From Rubrivivax sp. (GTDB lineage: Bacteria; Pseudomonadota; Gammaproteobacteria; Burkholderiales; Burkholderiaceae_C), in NCBI GenBank assembly GCA_022843905.1, contig JALHMT010000028.1, positions 3,409 through 66,714 of the forward strand: a DNA stretch of 63,306 nt, in the 5' to 3' direction. The notes below the pieces were generated by a model that was given only the letters and a program-made list of their open reading frames with translations, searched no databases and was not told the origin of the DNA. Shown here piece after piece: positions 17,070-25,563 of this stretch. A program made the position numbers and the translations under genes. How positions within the stretch are numbered: position 1 is the first letter of the stretch; the number at the start of each line of letters is the position of its first letter.

Positions 17070-18545
17070 ATGAAGACCGGCGCCCAGCACCTGCAGGCCC
17101 TCGACGACGGCAGGTGCTGGATGCTCGACGGCGTCGCGGTGCCCGACGTCACCGTGCACCCCGCCTTCCGCAACTTCACGGCCACCGCCGCCGGCTTCTT
17201 CGACGCCATCGCCGCGCCGCAGAACCAGGCCTTGATGAGCTTCGAGTCGCCGAGCTCGGGCGCACGCGTGGGCCGTCATTGGCAGCTGCCGGCCACGCGT
17301 GACGAGCTGCTGGGGGTGCGCGCCCACATGCAGGCCCTGGCCGCGCTGAGCTGCGGCATGGTCGGCCGCTCGCCCGACCACGTCGCGGCGGCGCTGGTGG
17401 GCATGGTGATGGGCATCGAGGTCTTCGAGCGCCACGACCCGCGCGGCGCGGCGGCCCTGCTGGACTACTTCCGCCATGCCCGTGACAAGGACCTCTACCT
17501 CAGCTACGTCATCGTCAACCCGCAGGCCGACCGCAGCCGGGGCGCGGCCGGCCAGGCCGGCGGCGACCTGGTGGCGCGCATCGTCGACGAAGACGCCCAG
17601 GGCATCACCATCCGCGGTGCCAAGATGCTGGCCACCTCGGCGGTGGCGGCCAACGAGATCCTCGTCTCCGGCATCCAGCCCCTGGCGCCGGGCGACGAGG
17701 CCTACGCCTTCACCGCGGCGCTGCCCGTGGCCACGCCGGGCCTGACCCTGATGTCCCGGCGCTCCTACGAAGCCATGGCGGCTTCGGAGTTCGACAACCC
17801 CCTGTCCTTCCGCTTCGACGAGAACGACGCGGTGGCGCACTTCGACGACGTGCGCATCCCGCACGAGCGCGTCTTCCTCAAGCGCAACGTGGTCGCCGCC
17901 GCGGCCCAGTGGCACGACACCCGCGCCCACGTGTACCAGAACTACCAGTCGCTGGTGCGGCTGACGGTCAAGCTGCGCTTCCTGCTCGGCATGGCGCACC
18001 GCATCGCCGAAGTGAACGGCACGGTGGCCATGCCGCAGGTGCGCGACACGCTCGGCGCGCTGGCCGCCAAGGTGACCCTGATGGACGCCGCCCTGGCCGG
18101 CATGGAAGCCGCCGGCGAGGCGTACCGGGGCTGCTTCGTGCCCAACCGCAGCATGCTGTGCGCCGGCCAGGCCGCGGCGCAGCGCCTGTACCCGGAAGTG
18201 GTGCACGCGCTGCGCGAACTGGCCGGTGGCGGCCTGATCATGCTGCCGTCGTCCGTGCAGGACCTGTTGCACCCGGCCACCCGCAGCCTGGTCGAGCGCA
18301 CCCAGCATTCCCCGGCGGCCAGTCCGCTGGAGCGCGTCAAGTTCTTCAAGCTGGTGTGGGACGCCGTGGGCTCCGAGTTCGGCTCGCGCCACCTGCAGTA
18401 CGAGATGTTCTACTCCGGCGCGGCCTTCGTCATCAACGGCCACAACTACCGCTTCTACGACTGGGCCGGGGCGGTGGGCCTGGTCGGCGACTTCATGCGC
18501 GGCTACGAGACGCCGCCGCTCGGCGGCGTGCAAGGCGCCCCTTGA
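17070..18545 (+). CDS. HpaB-family flavin-dependent oxygenase
   Basis: Protein of 491 residues of the 4-hydroxyphenylacetate 3-monooxygenase large-component family. The N-terminus MKTGAQHLQALDDGRCWMLDG and VTVHPAFRNF, and the central ARIVDEDAQGITIRGAKMLATSA, are diagnostic. These enzymes use reduced flavin supplied by a separate reductase to hydroxylate aromatic or heteroaromatic rings. No HpaC-type reductase is seen in the window. It closes the gene run that began with the amidohydrolase and overlaps the 3' end of the convergent methyltransferase gene by 43 bp. Probably an early, ring-hydroxylating step. Confidence 0.87.
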   Translation: MKTGAQHLQALDDGRCWMLDGVAVPDVTVHPAFRNFTATAAGFFDAIAAPQNQALMSFESPSSGARVGRHWQLPATRDELLGVRAHMQALAALSCGMVGRSPDHVAAALVGMVMGIEVFERHDPRGAAALLDYFRHARDKDLYLSYVIVNPQADRSRGAAGQAGGDLVARIVDEDAQGITIRGAKMLATSAVAANEILVSGIQPLAPGDEAYAFTAALPVATPGLTLMSRRSYEAMAASEFDNPLSFRFDENDAVAHFDDVRIPHERVFLKRNVVAAAAQWHDTRAHVYQNYQSLVRLTVKLRFLLGMAHRIAEVNGTVAMPQVRDTLGALAAKVTLMDAALAGMEAAGEAYRGCFVPNRSMLCAGQAAAQRLYPEVVHALRELAGGGLIMLPSSVQDLLHPATRSLVERTQHSPAASPLERVKFFKLVWDAVGSEFGSRHLQYEMFYSGAAFVINGHNYRFYDWAGAVGLVGDFMRGYETPPLGGVQGAP

Positions 18546-19297
18546 GAGGTCGGGGCAGCCTGCGTCGCCCGCCGAGGGCCGGTCCTTCGGCCCGGTTTGC
18601 GGGCCACGATGAAGACCCGGATGTCCTTGCCCCGGGTGCCGTGTCGCTCGACCGACTCGATGACCCCTCCCTGGCTGACGATGGCGTCCTGCAGCTGCCT
18701 GCCGCTGAAGCACAGCACCGGGGGCGCCTTGCCGATGGCGCGCATCAGCGGCAGCGCCAGGTAGGGAACGAGCGGGTTCATTTCCGAGATGCAGGGTGTC
18801 TTGGAGATCAGCAAACCCCCGGGACGCAGGGCCTGCAGGGCCAGCGCCAGGGCCTGGTCGAGGTCGCTCACGAGGTGCAGCAGGTTGAAGGCCAGCACCG
18901 TGTCGAAGGTGGCCGGGACCCCGCCGGGCGCACCCGCGTCGGCGACGGCAAAGCTCAGCTGGGGAACCGGCGTGGCTGCCAGCTTCTCGCGGGCGATGGC
19001 GATCATGCCGGCCGAGACGTCGGTGGCCCGCAGGCTGCGGGTGAACGGCGCCAGCCGCAGCGCAGAGGTGCCGGTGCCGCAGCCGATCTCCAGCACCGCC
19101 TGGTCGGTCGACAGCAGCGCCTGCACGCGTCGCAGCGTGGCCTCGTAGCCCGCCGGGTCGGCGATCGGGTCTGCAGCGTAACGCCGGGCGATACGGTCCC
19201 AGAAGCGCGCCTGGCGGGCGGCTGAGTCGCTCAGCGCCGGCCCCGGTGCGAAGGCGGTGGCCAGGAGGGCTGTGGGCAGTGGCATGGCATGCTTCAA
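18503..19297 (-). CDS. Class I SAM-dependent methyltransferase
   Basis: Methyltransferase of 264 residues. The SAM-binding glycine loop VLEIGCGTGTSALRLA (about 90-105), followed by ATDVSAGMIAIAREKL and FDTVLAFNLLHLVSD, identifies the fold. The substrate cannot be told. Met5 (MPLPTALLAT) is an alternative start. The C-terminal roughly 25 residues are Pro/Thr/Gly-rich and come from the overlap with the convergent HpaB gene, so the tail may be a by-product of a lost stop codon. It is divergent from the LysR gene, 91 bp apart. Confidence 0.85.
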   Translation of the reverse strand: MKHAMPLPTALLATAFAPGPALSDSAARQARFWDRIARRYAADPIADPAGYEATLRRVQALLSTDQAVLEIGCGTGTSALRLAPFTRSLRATDVSAGMIAIAREKLAATPVPQLSFAVADAGAPGGVPATFDTVLAFNLLHLVSDLDQALALALQALRPGGLLISKTPCISEMNPLVPYLALPLMRAIGKAPPVLCFSGRQLQDAIVSQGGVIESVERHGTRGKDIRVFIVARKPGRRTGPRRATQAAPTSQGAPCTPPSGGVS

Positions 19298-19388
19298 CGA
19301 GTCCCTGCAAGGGACGGTGTTCGCATGCTATCCATGCGTTGTGCCGCAGGAAATGGCGGGAATTCGCAGGGACCATATACATTGGCGT

Positions 19389-20342
19389 ATGGATAGAGTC
19401 GACTGGAACCAGCTTCGGGCCTTCCTGGAAACCGCCGAGGCCGGCTCCCTGTCGGCAGCGGCGCGCAGGCTGGGCCTGACCCAGCCCACGCTGAGCCGCC
19501 AGGTCGCCGCCATCGAGCAGCGCCTGGGCGTGACCCTGTTCGAGCGCGTGGGCAAGGCCATGGCCCTCACCCCGACCGGGCTGGAACTGCTCGAGCACGC
19601 TCGCGCCATGGGTGCTGCGGCCGAGGCCCTGGGCCTGTCGGCCACCGGCCGCTCGCAGGCCGTCGAAGGCGTGGTCTCGGTGTCGGCCAGCGACGCCGTG
19701 GCCGCCCATCTGCTGCCTCCGCTGGTGCGCCGCCTTCGCGAGACCGAACCGGGCATCGCGATCGAGGTGATCTCGTCGAATGCGCTGAGCGACCTGCTGC
19801 GGCGCGAGGCCGACATCGCCATCCGCCACGTCAAGCCCGAGCAGCCCGAGCTGATCGCGCGGCTGATCCGCGAGGCCTCGGCAGGCTTCTACGCCTCGGA
19901 CGACTGGGTCCGGGTCCACGGGCACCCGCGCAGCGCGGAAGACGCGGCCAGCCTGCCTTTCGTCGGCTCCGACCGTTCCGGCCGCTACCTGGCCTACCTG
20001 CGCCAGCATGACCTCGCCTTGACCGAGGCGAACTTCAGCTGTTATGCCAACCACTCGGTGGCCCACTGGGCCCTGGTGCGCCAGGGCCTGGGCATCGGCG
20101 CCATGATGGACGAGATCGCCGTTGACACCCCCGGCATCCGCCGCGTGCTGGACGAGGTGCCGCCGGTGCGCTTTCCGATCTGGCTGGTCACGCACCGCGA
20201 ACTGCGCACCTCGCGGCGCATCCGCGTGGTGTTCGAGGCCCTGGCGCGGGGCCTGGCGCCGACGGCACCCGGCGCCTCTCATCTCATGGGTTCAGGCCCG
20301 GCGCAGCAGCAACAGGCAACCCAGCACGATCAGCCCGGCTGA
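19389..20342 (+). CDS. LysR-family transcriptional regulator
   Basis: Regulator of 317 residues with an N-terminal winged helix-turn-helix (MDRVDWNQLRAFLETAEAGS, then AARRLGLTQPTLSRQVAAIEQ, residues about 1-62) and a LysR substrate-binding domain. The ATG at 19389 is chosen because it starts the canonical LysR N-terminus. It may control the divergent methyltransferase or the oxygenase cluster. The last 17 codons overlap the 3' end of the convergent EamA gene (20292-20342); this end encodes a Gln-rich tail of no family character. Confidence 0.9.
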   Translation: MDRVDWNQLRAFLETAEAGSLSAAARRLGLTQPTLSRQVAAIEQRLGVTLFERVGKAMALTPTGLELLEHARAMGAAAEALGLSATGRSQAVEGVVSVSASDAVAAHLLPPLVRRLRETEPGIAIEVISSNALSDLLRREADIAIRHVKPEQPELIARLIREASAGFYASDDWVRVHGHPRSAEDAASLPFVGSDRSGRYLAYLRQHDLALTEANFSCYANHSVAHWALVRQGLGIGAMMDEIAVDTPGIRRVLDEVPPVRFPIWLVTHRELRTSRRIRVVFEALARGLAPTAPGASHLMGSGPAQQQQATQHDQPG

Positions 20343-21203
20343 AGCCAGCGTGTACACGGTGGGCACCTCGTCGAACAGGAAGTAGCCCAGCAGCCCGGCC
20401 CACAGCAGCCCGGTGTACTCGACCGGCGCGGCCTTGCTGGCCTCGATGTGCTGGAAGGCCCAGGTCACGGCCAGCAGGCCGACGGTGGCCAGGCCACCGA
20501 TCAGGCCGATGGTCGGCAGGTCGGCCCACTGCAGCGGCCGCCACATCGCCCAGGCCGGGCCCGCCAGGGCGAGCGTGGGCAGCAGGTTCTGGATCAGCAC
20601 GATGGTCCACAGCGAGTCGCGCTGGGCCTGCATCCGGGCCAGCACCATCACGCCGGAGAACGCCACCGCTGCGAAGCCCGCCGCGGCCAGCCCCAGCAAC
20701 TGCGGCGTGGCGCTGCTTCGCAGTTCCGGCCACAGCGCCACGCCGGCGCCGGCCCCACCCAGCGCCAACGCGACCCAGATCCAGCGCGAGGGCCTTTCGT
20801 GCAGCACCCACATCGCCAGCAGAGAGATGAAGATCGGCGCGGTGTAGCTGATGGCCACCGCCTGGGCCAGCGGCAGCACCGTCAAGGCGAAGAAGTAGGA
20901 CGTCAGCGTGACCAGCAGCAGGCCGCTGCGCAGCAGGTGCAGCCGCCACTGCGCGCCGCGCGGCAGCGGGCTGCGAATCCAGCCCCAGAGGCACAGCGCG
21001 AACACCAGCCCGCTGGCAAAGCGGAAGAAGGCCAGCTGCACCGGGCCGTAGCGCGGCGCCAGCGACTTCACGGCGGCGTCCATGCTCACGAAGCACGCGG
21101 CGGCCAGCGCGGCGGCCAGCAGCGGCAGCCAGACCGCTACGGCGACCGGCGACCCGAGGGCGGCCGCCGTCAAGGTCGGCGGGGCAAGAGGCGGTTTGCT
21201 CAT
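20292..21203 (-). CDS. EamA/DMT family transporter
   Basis: Inner-membrane protein of 303 residues with about ten hydrophobic segments in two EamA repeats, as in drug/metabolite exporters of the RhaT/YdcZ group. The segments AAALAAACFVSMDAAVKSLA, PLAQAVAISYTAPIFISLLA and EYTGLLWAGLLGYFLFDEVP are typical. ATG at 21203 is chosen because the first transmembrane segment follows after a short cytoplasmic leader (MSKPPLAPP). Substrate unknown; exporters of this kind often relieve metabolite or amino acid build-up. Confidence 0.88.
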   Translation of the reverse strand: MSKPPLAPPTLTAAALGSPVAVAVWLPLLAAALAAACFVSMDAAVKSLAPRYGPVQLAFFRFASGLVFALCLWGWIRSPLPRGAQWRLHLLRSGLLLVTLTSYFFALTVLPLAQAVAISYTAPIFISLLAMWVLHERPSRWIWVALALGGAGAGVALWPELRSSATPQLLGLAAAGFAAVAFSGVMVLARMQAQRDSLWTIVLIQNLLPTLALAGPAWAMWRPLQWADLPTIGLIGGLATVGLLAVTWAFQHIEASKAAPVEYTGLLWAGLLGYFLFDEVPTVYTLASAGLIVLGCLLLLRRA

Positions 21204-21375
21204 GGGCGAGTCTAGGCGCGCGCCTGGGGGCCGCCCAAACGCGGCAGGCGGCTGGGGTGATGGCAGCCCGTGCTCCGGGCGTGCCGTGGACGCTGCCGTG
21301 CAGACGGCGTATCCAGTCCGCCGATTCGCGGCCTTGTTCCTTGGCCGGCTTCCCGGGGTGCGCGAGAATGCAGGA

Positions 21376-22053
21376 ATGTTCGACCGTCTGCGGCGCCTGA
21401 TGCCCACCCCCGAAAGCATTGCCGGCAACCGCTGGCTGCGCTGGCTCGGGCCTTCGGTGCTGCACCCTCGACTGTGGCACATGAGCCGCCGCGGCGTGGC
21501 CACGGGTGCTGCCATCGGCGTCTTCTTCGCCTTCATCACGCCGATCGCACAGATTCCCCTGTCGGCCGGGCTGTCGGTGCTTCTGCGCGCCAACGTGCCG
21601 GCCGCCGTCGTGGCCACGCTGGTCAACACGCCGCCGACCTTCGGGCCGGTGTACTACGGCGCCTGGAAGCTGGGCAGCTGGGTGTTGCAGGAACCCACCG
21701 ACGATGCGAACGCGCCGCAGATCCTGGCTGGCGGCGGCGGCGGCGCCCGCGTCCCTGCCCCGGCGACAGCGACGCCGGCGGTCCTGTCGGCGACCGGCCC
21801 GGCAACCGAGACGGCCACGGCCACTGTGATCGCCGGCGTGGCGGCAACACAGCCATCGGCCAGCCCCGACAGCACCTGGTGGCAGCGCACCACGGCGACA
21901 CTGGGCCAGATCGGCAAGCCGCTGCTCGTGGGCACGCTGATCTTCTCGGTCGTGTTCTCCACGCTGGCCTGGCTGCTGTGCAACGGCATCTGGCACTGGC
22001 GCGTGCGCAGCAAGCGCAGGCGCCGCCTGCGCGAGGCGGCGACGCGCGCCTGA
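21376..22053 (+). CDS. DUF2062 domain membrane protein
   Basis: Protein of 225 residues. The N-terminal half carries the DUF2062 signature (SRRGVATGAAIGVFFAFITP, then NVPAAVVATLVNTPPTFGPVYY). An Ala/Thr/Gly-rich linker of about 70 residues with no clear fold follows, then a C-terminal transmembrane segment (LLVGTLIFSVVFSTLAWLLC) and a basic tail rich in Arg/Lys. The function of the family is not established. It stands alone between the EamA and aldolase genes, which run the other way. Confidence 0.82.
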   Translation: MFDRLRRLMPTPESIAGNRWLRWLGPSVLHPRLWHMSRRGVATGAAIGVFFAFITPIAQIPLSAGLSVLLRANVPAAVVATLVNTPPTFGPVYYGAWKLGSWVLQEPTDDANAPQILAGGGGGARVPAPATATPAVLSATGPATETATATVIAGVAATQPSASPDSTWWQRTTATLGQIGKPLLVGTLIFSVVFSTLAWLLCNGIWHWRVRSKRRRRLREAATRA

Positions 22054-22118
22054 CGGGCCCGGCCCGTCTCCTCTGCGGGGGTGCCGCGGTGCATGGCCCG
22101 ATGGCCAGCCCGCGTCTG

Positions 22119-22985
22119 TCAGTCGAACATGTCGGGCTCGGCGCGCACCAGGTCGTTCCAGATCGTCTGGAAGTGCAGCCAGCCGATGTACTCACTGCCC
22201 ACATGCTCGCGGCTGTAGCGTGAACGGTCGGCCGGCACCAGCCGGGGCGTGGCGCCCGTGGCCTCGACCAGCAACTGCTGATGGCAGCAGCGCTCCAGCG
22301 CGATGAACCAGAACGCCGCCGCCTCGATGCTGTGGCGGCTGGCGGTAAACAGGCCGTGGTTCTGGTGGATCGCGGCCTTCACGCCGGTGAACCAGTCGGC
22401 GACCTTGGGGCCGGCGTCTTCCTCGACCGCCACCTGGCCCGCCTCTTCGGTGATGACGACGTGATCCTCGAAGAACGCGGCGGCGTCCTGCGAGATCGGT
22501 GCCAGCGGCTTGCCCAGGGCCGCGAAGGCGGTGCCGTACAAGGTGTGGGCGTGGCACATGGCGACGATGTCCGGGTGCGCCTCGTGCACCGCGGCGTGCA
22601 GCACGAAGCCGGCACGGTTGACGGCGTGGTCGCCTTCGACGACCCGGCCCCGATGATCGACCAGGATCAGGTTCGACAGCCGGACCTGCGCGAAGTGCAC
22701 CGCCATCGGGTTGGTCCAGTACAGGTTCGGGCGCTCCGGGTCGCGGATCGTCAGGTGCCCTGCGAAGCCGTAGTCGAAGCCCTGGCGCGCGAAGGCGCGG
22801 CAGGCCCCCACCAGGCGCTCCTGGAGGTAGCGCCGTTCCAGGGCGACATCGTCGAACTGCGGGCGGCCCGGGAAGACCAGTCCCGGCTGGTCGGGCTGGT
22901 AGATCGAGACCTTCTTCTCGGTCAGCGGGTCGAAGCGGTACTCCTTGCGCGCAGCGGCCTGGAGCTTCTCGATGACGGCGGACAT
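22119..22985 (-). CDS. Class II aldolase/adducin family protein
   Basis: Protein of 288 residues with the class II aldolase fold. Metal-binding and family motifs visible are FAGHLTIRDPE, AMCHAHTLYGTAFAALGKPL (HAH zinc pair) and IHQNHGLFTASRHSIEAAAF (the third His). Many members with this spacing act as aldolases, decarboxylases or fucose-type lyases; related proteins occur in aromatic and heterocycle catabolism. Start ATG at 22985 (MSAVIEKLQ) has no strong ribosome-binding site. An FAD oxygenase gene lies 116 bp upstream on the same strand, so the two may be co-transcribed. Confidence 0.87.
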   Translation of the reverse strand: MSAVIEKLQAAARKEYRFDPLTEKKVSIYQPDQPGLVFPGRPQFDDVALERRYLQERLVGACRAFARQGFDYGFAGHLTIRDPERPNLYWTNPMAVHFAQVRLSNLILVDHRGRVVEGDHAVNRAGFVLHAAVHEAHPDIVAMCHAHTLYGTAFAALGKPLAPISQDAAAFFEDHVVITEEAGQVAVEEDAGPKVADWFTGVKAAIHQNHGLFTASRHSIEAAAFWFIALERCCHQQLLVEATGATPRLVPADRSRYSREHVGSEYIGWLHFQTIWNDLVRAEPDMFD

Positions 22986-23101
22986 GGCGGATCCTTCGGG
23001 GCGGCAAAGAGCGCTATGGTCGCCCGTCCGACCGGGTTTGACAAACCCGGCTGCGCATCCGGCGCGTGAACCCGGGCGCGCCCATGCCCGGCGCACGGTG
23101 T

Positions 23102-24541
23102 TCAACCGCCAGCGCCCGACACCTCCTGCGCCGCCAGCTCATGGTGCTGCTGTGCCATGAACTCGTCGTAGACCGCGTCGGCGTCGCTCAGGAACAGCTG
23201 CCGCGTGATGCCCGAGACGATGCGCGGCGCGGTGTAGCGGATGTTGCTGTTCGACGCCGCGCTGGGCCCCAGGCTGAGCGTGGCGCCGCGGAAGTTGGCG
23301 AACAGGCGGCCCGCCCAGGGCGCCGCCCCGGGCGTCTTCTCGGTGAAGGCGCCGTGGGCGTCGAGGTAGGGAAAGCGCGCCAGCCGCGCATCGGCCTCGG
23401 CTGCGGGCGGCTCGAAGCGGTCGCCCCACAGCGCGACATGCGGCGCGATGGCGGCCAGCTCCGGCCGTTGCGCCAGGTCGACCACGATGCCGGTGCCTGC
23501 GATGACGAAGTCGTAGGACAGCGGCCCCTCGGGCGTGTCGACCTGCACCCCGCCGGCCTGCGGGCGCAGTGCCAGCCAGGGCGTGGCCGGGCGCAGCTTG
23601 AAGCCGGGCATCTCCACCGCACGGCGGAAGGTCGGCTCCGGCGGCGGCTGGCTGATGTCGAGCAGCCGCTTCATGTAGCGCCAGCGCTGCAGGTCGGGCA
23701 GCTCGGGATAGTGGGCCAGGAAGCCGGCGAATTCCATCCAGCGACGCGGGTTGGACAAGGGCAGCGCCGGCCGCCGGAAGCACAGCTCGGCGGCGGCGGC
23801 GCCGGCTTCCAGCGCCGCCGAGGCGTTGTCGAAGCTCGAGGCGCCCGCCCCCAGGATGCCCACGCGCTTGCCGGCCAGTGCCGTGAAATCGATGGCGTCG
23901 TTGGTGTGGGCGTACAGCGACGGCGGCAACTCGCGGAACATCGGCGGCACGACGCGTGCGCCGCTGCCCTCGGCGCCCGTGGCCAGCACCACGGTGCGCG
24001 CCAGGCTGCGATGCGTGCGGCCTTCGTGCTGCACCTGCAGCTCGAACAGGCCGTCGGCGCGCGGAGAGACCGCCGTCACCGCGTGCGCCGGCCTCACGTC
24101 CAGGCCGGTCACCTCGCGGTGCCAGTTCAGGTAGGCCTGCCAGTCGGGCCGCGAGATGCGGAACAGCCGCTCCCAGGCGCCGGCGCCGTAGCGCGCCTCG
24201 TAGAACGCACGGAAGGTCAGGCTGCCCACGCCCAGATCGGGGCCCGTCAGGTCCTTGGGCGTGCGCAGCATGATCATGCGGGCGAAGGTCAGCCAGGGGC
24301 CGGCCAAGCCGGCCGGGTTGGCGTCGAACACCACCACGCCGTTCACCCGCTCGCGCTGCAGGCCGAAGGCCACGCTCTGGCCGAACTGGCCGCCGCCGAC
24401 GATGGCGCAGTTCAGCACCTCGGGGCCGGCCGCCGACGGGCGCACCCAGGGCTTGTCGGGGTAGGACAGGCAGGCCAGGTCGTGCCGGATGCGGGCCCGC
24501 AGGGCGTCCAGGTCCGGGTCGGGGGAAGGCGTGGGGCTCAT
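23102..24541 (-). CDS. FAD/NAD(P)-binding monooxygenase-like protein (paralogue 1)
   Basis: Protein of 479 residues. FAD motif CAIVGGGQFGQSVAFGL (about 45-61) and a second dinucleotide motif VGILGAGASSFDNASAAL (about 230) show a two-domain flavoprotein resembling Baeyer-Villiger and N-hydroxylating monooxygenases. LSYPDKPWVRPS near the N-terminus and the FANFRGATLSLGPSAASNSN segment recur in related form in the protein encoded at 25560-27047 on the other strand, which is a paralogue. ATG start at 24541. It is divergent from the alpha/beta hydrolase gene; 116 bp separate them. Probably oxygenates a ring carbon or nitrogen of the cluster substrate. Confidence 0.84.
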   Translation of the reverse strand: MSPTPSPDPDLDALRARIRHDLACLSYPDKPWVRPSAAGPEVLNCAIVGGGQFGQSVAFGLQRERVNGVVVFDANPAGLAGPWLTFARMIMLRTPKDLTGPDLGVGSLTFRAFYEARYGAGAWERLFRISRPDWQAYLNWHREVTGLDVRPAHAVTAVSPRADGLFELQVQHEGRTHRSLARTVVLATGAEGSGARVVPPMFRELPPSLYAHTNDAIDFTALAGKRVGILGAGASSFDNASAALEAGAAAAELCFRRPALPLSNPRRWMEFAGFLAHYPELPDLQRWRYMKRLLDISQPPPEPTFRRAVEMPGFKLRPATPWLALRPQAGGVQVDTPEGPLSYDFVIAGTGIVVDLAQRPELAAIAPHVALWGDRFEPPAAEADARLARFPYLDAHGAFTEKTPGAAPWAGRLFANFRGATLSLGPSAASNSNIRYTAPRIVSGITRQLFLSDADAVYDEFMAQQHHELAAQEVSGAGG

Positions 24542-24597
24542 GGGTCGGCGAAGGAGGGCTGCGGTGCAGCGGCGGCACGCAAGCCATGTGCCATGCA

Positions 24598-24621
24598 GCG
24601 GCCGGCGGGGCCGCCGGCCGC
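24598..24621. promoter_or_regulatory. Perfect inverted repeat between divergent operons
   Basis: A 10-bp perfect palindromic arm (gcggccggcg at 24598-24607, cgccggccgc at 24612-24621) around a four-base centre sits in the 116-bp gap between the divergent FAD oxygenase (start 24541) and alpha/beta hydrolase (start 24658) genes. It could be an operator for both directions or only a GC-rich hairpin; no regulator is known to bind it. Confidence 0.4.
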
Positions 24622-24657
24622 GCCTCTGCGCGGCACAGGCCTTGCTTCACCACAGCC

Positions 24658-25563
24658 ATGCCCGCGCCGCCCCCGACCCACCTCGACCTCGACTGTCCGG
24701 TGACCGACCCCGCCACCCTGACGGCGCTGTACGACAACAACGCCAGTCCGCGCAACCAGGCCGACCTGAAAGCCCTGCAGGCCCGCAGCGCCGCGGCGTT
24801 TGCATCGCCCACGCTGGTCCACCGCCGGGTGGTGCTGGGCGAAGGCGAGAGCGACTGGGCCGATCTCTTCCGCCCGGCACAGGGCACGGGCCCCTGGCCG
24901 GCGCTGGTGTTCGTGCACGGCGGGCGCTGGCAGCTCAACACCAGCCGCGAAACCGCCTTCTGGGCCCAGGCCTGCGGCGACGCCGGGCTGGCCTTCGTGG
25001 GCCTGAACTTCCCGCCGTTGTCCGCCGTCGGCCTGCCGGTGCAGATCGCTCACGTCGCGCGAGGCATCGAGGCCGTGCGCGACCAGGCCGCGGCGCTCGG
25101 GCTGGACGCCGGCGCCCTGGCGTTGTCCGGCCACTCGTCGGGCGCCCACCTGGCTTTGGCCGCGCTGCTGCGCCACCCGCCCGCGGTGATGCCCCGCGCG
25201 CTGCTGCTGCTGGGCGGCCTGTACGACCTGGCGCCGCTGCGCCTGACCGCCCACCAGGACAGCCTGGGCTTCAGCGCCGACGACGCCGCCACCTGCAGCC
25301 CCTTGCATCTGCTGCTGGCAGCGAAGGCGGTGCCGCCACTGCGCCTGCCGCCCACGCTGGTGGCCGTCGGCGCCGAAGAGACCTCGGAGTTCATCCGCCA
25401 GTCGCGCGCGCTGCGCCATGCGCTGGAGCCGCACACGGCGGTGCAGGGGCTCGAGGTGCAAGGCGCCGCGCATTTCGACGCAGCGCTGGCCTTCAACGCC
25501 CCCGGCCCCGGTGCCGGCCTGCGCAGCTTCGTCACCCAGGCCTTGCAGGAGGCCGCACCATGA
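24658..25563 (+). CDS. Alpha/beta hydrolase, arylformamidase-like
   Basis: Hydrolase of 301 residues. The oxyanion region VFVHGGRWQ (HGG) and nucleophile elbow GHSSG with Ser160 are visible; a late Asp/His pair is likely in EETSEF and GAAHFDAALAF. The HGG box and length fit the kynurenine formamidase/esterase group (family of BD-FAE and hormone-sensitive-lipase relatives). First gene of the large plus-strand operon; its stop overlaps the next start as ATGA at 25560-25563. ATG 24658 starts the recognisable N-terminal helix (MPAPPPTHLDLDCPVTDP). Probably cleaves an N-formyl, amide or ester intermediate. Confidence 0.83.
   Translation: MPAPPPTHLDLDCPVTDPATLTALYDNNASPRNQADLKALQARSAAAFASPTLVHRRVVLGEGESDWADLFRPAQGTGPWPALVFVHGGRWQLNTSRETAFWAQACGDAGLAFVGLNFPPLSAVGLPVQIAHVARGIEAVRDQAAALGLDAGALALSGHSSGAHLALAALLRHPPAVMPRALLLLGGLYDLAPLRLTAHQDSLGFSADDAATCSPLHLLLAAKAVPPLRLPPTLVAVGAEETSEFIRQSRALRHALEPHTAVQGLEVQGAAHFDAALAFNAPGPGAGLRSFVTQALQEAAP

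Noticed and set aside
16905..20282. A 1125-codon open frame on the minus strand
   Set aside because: It lies opposite the deacetylase, HpaB and LysR genes in high-GC DNA and shares a frame with the methyltransferase only in part; the rest has no family character. Long antisense frames are normal at this base composition.
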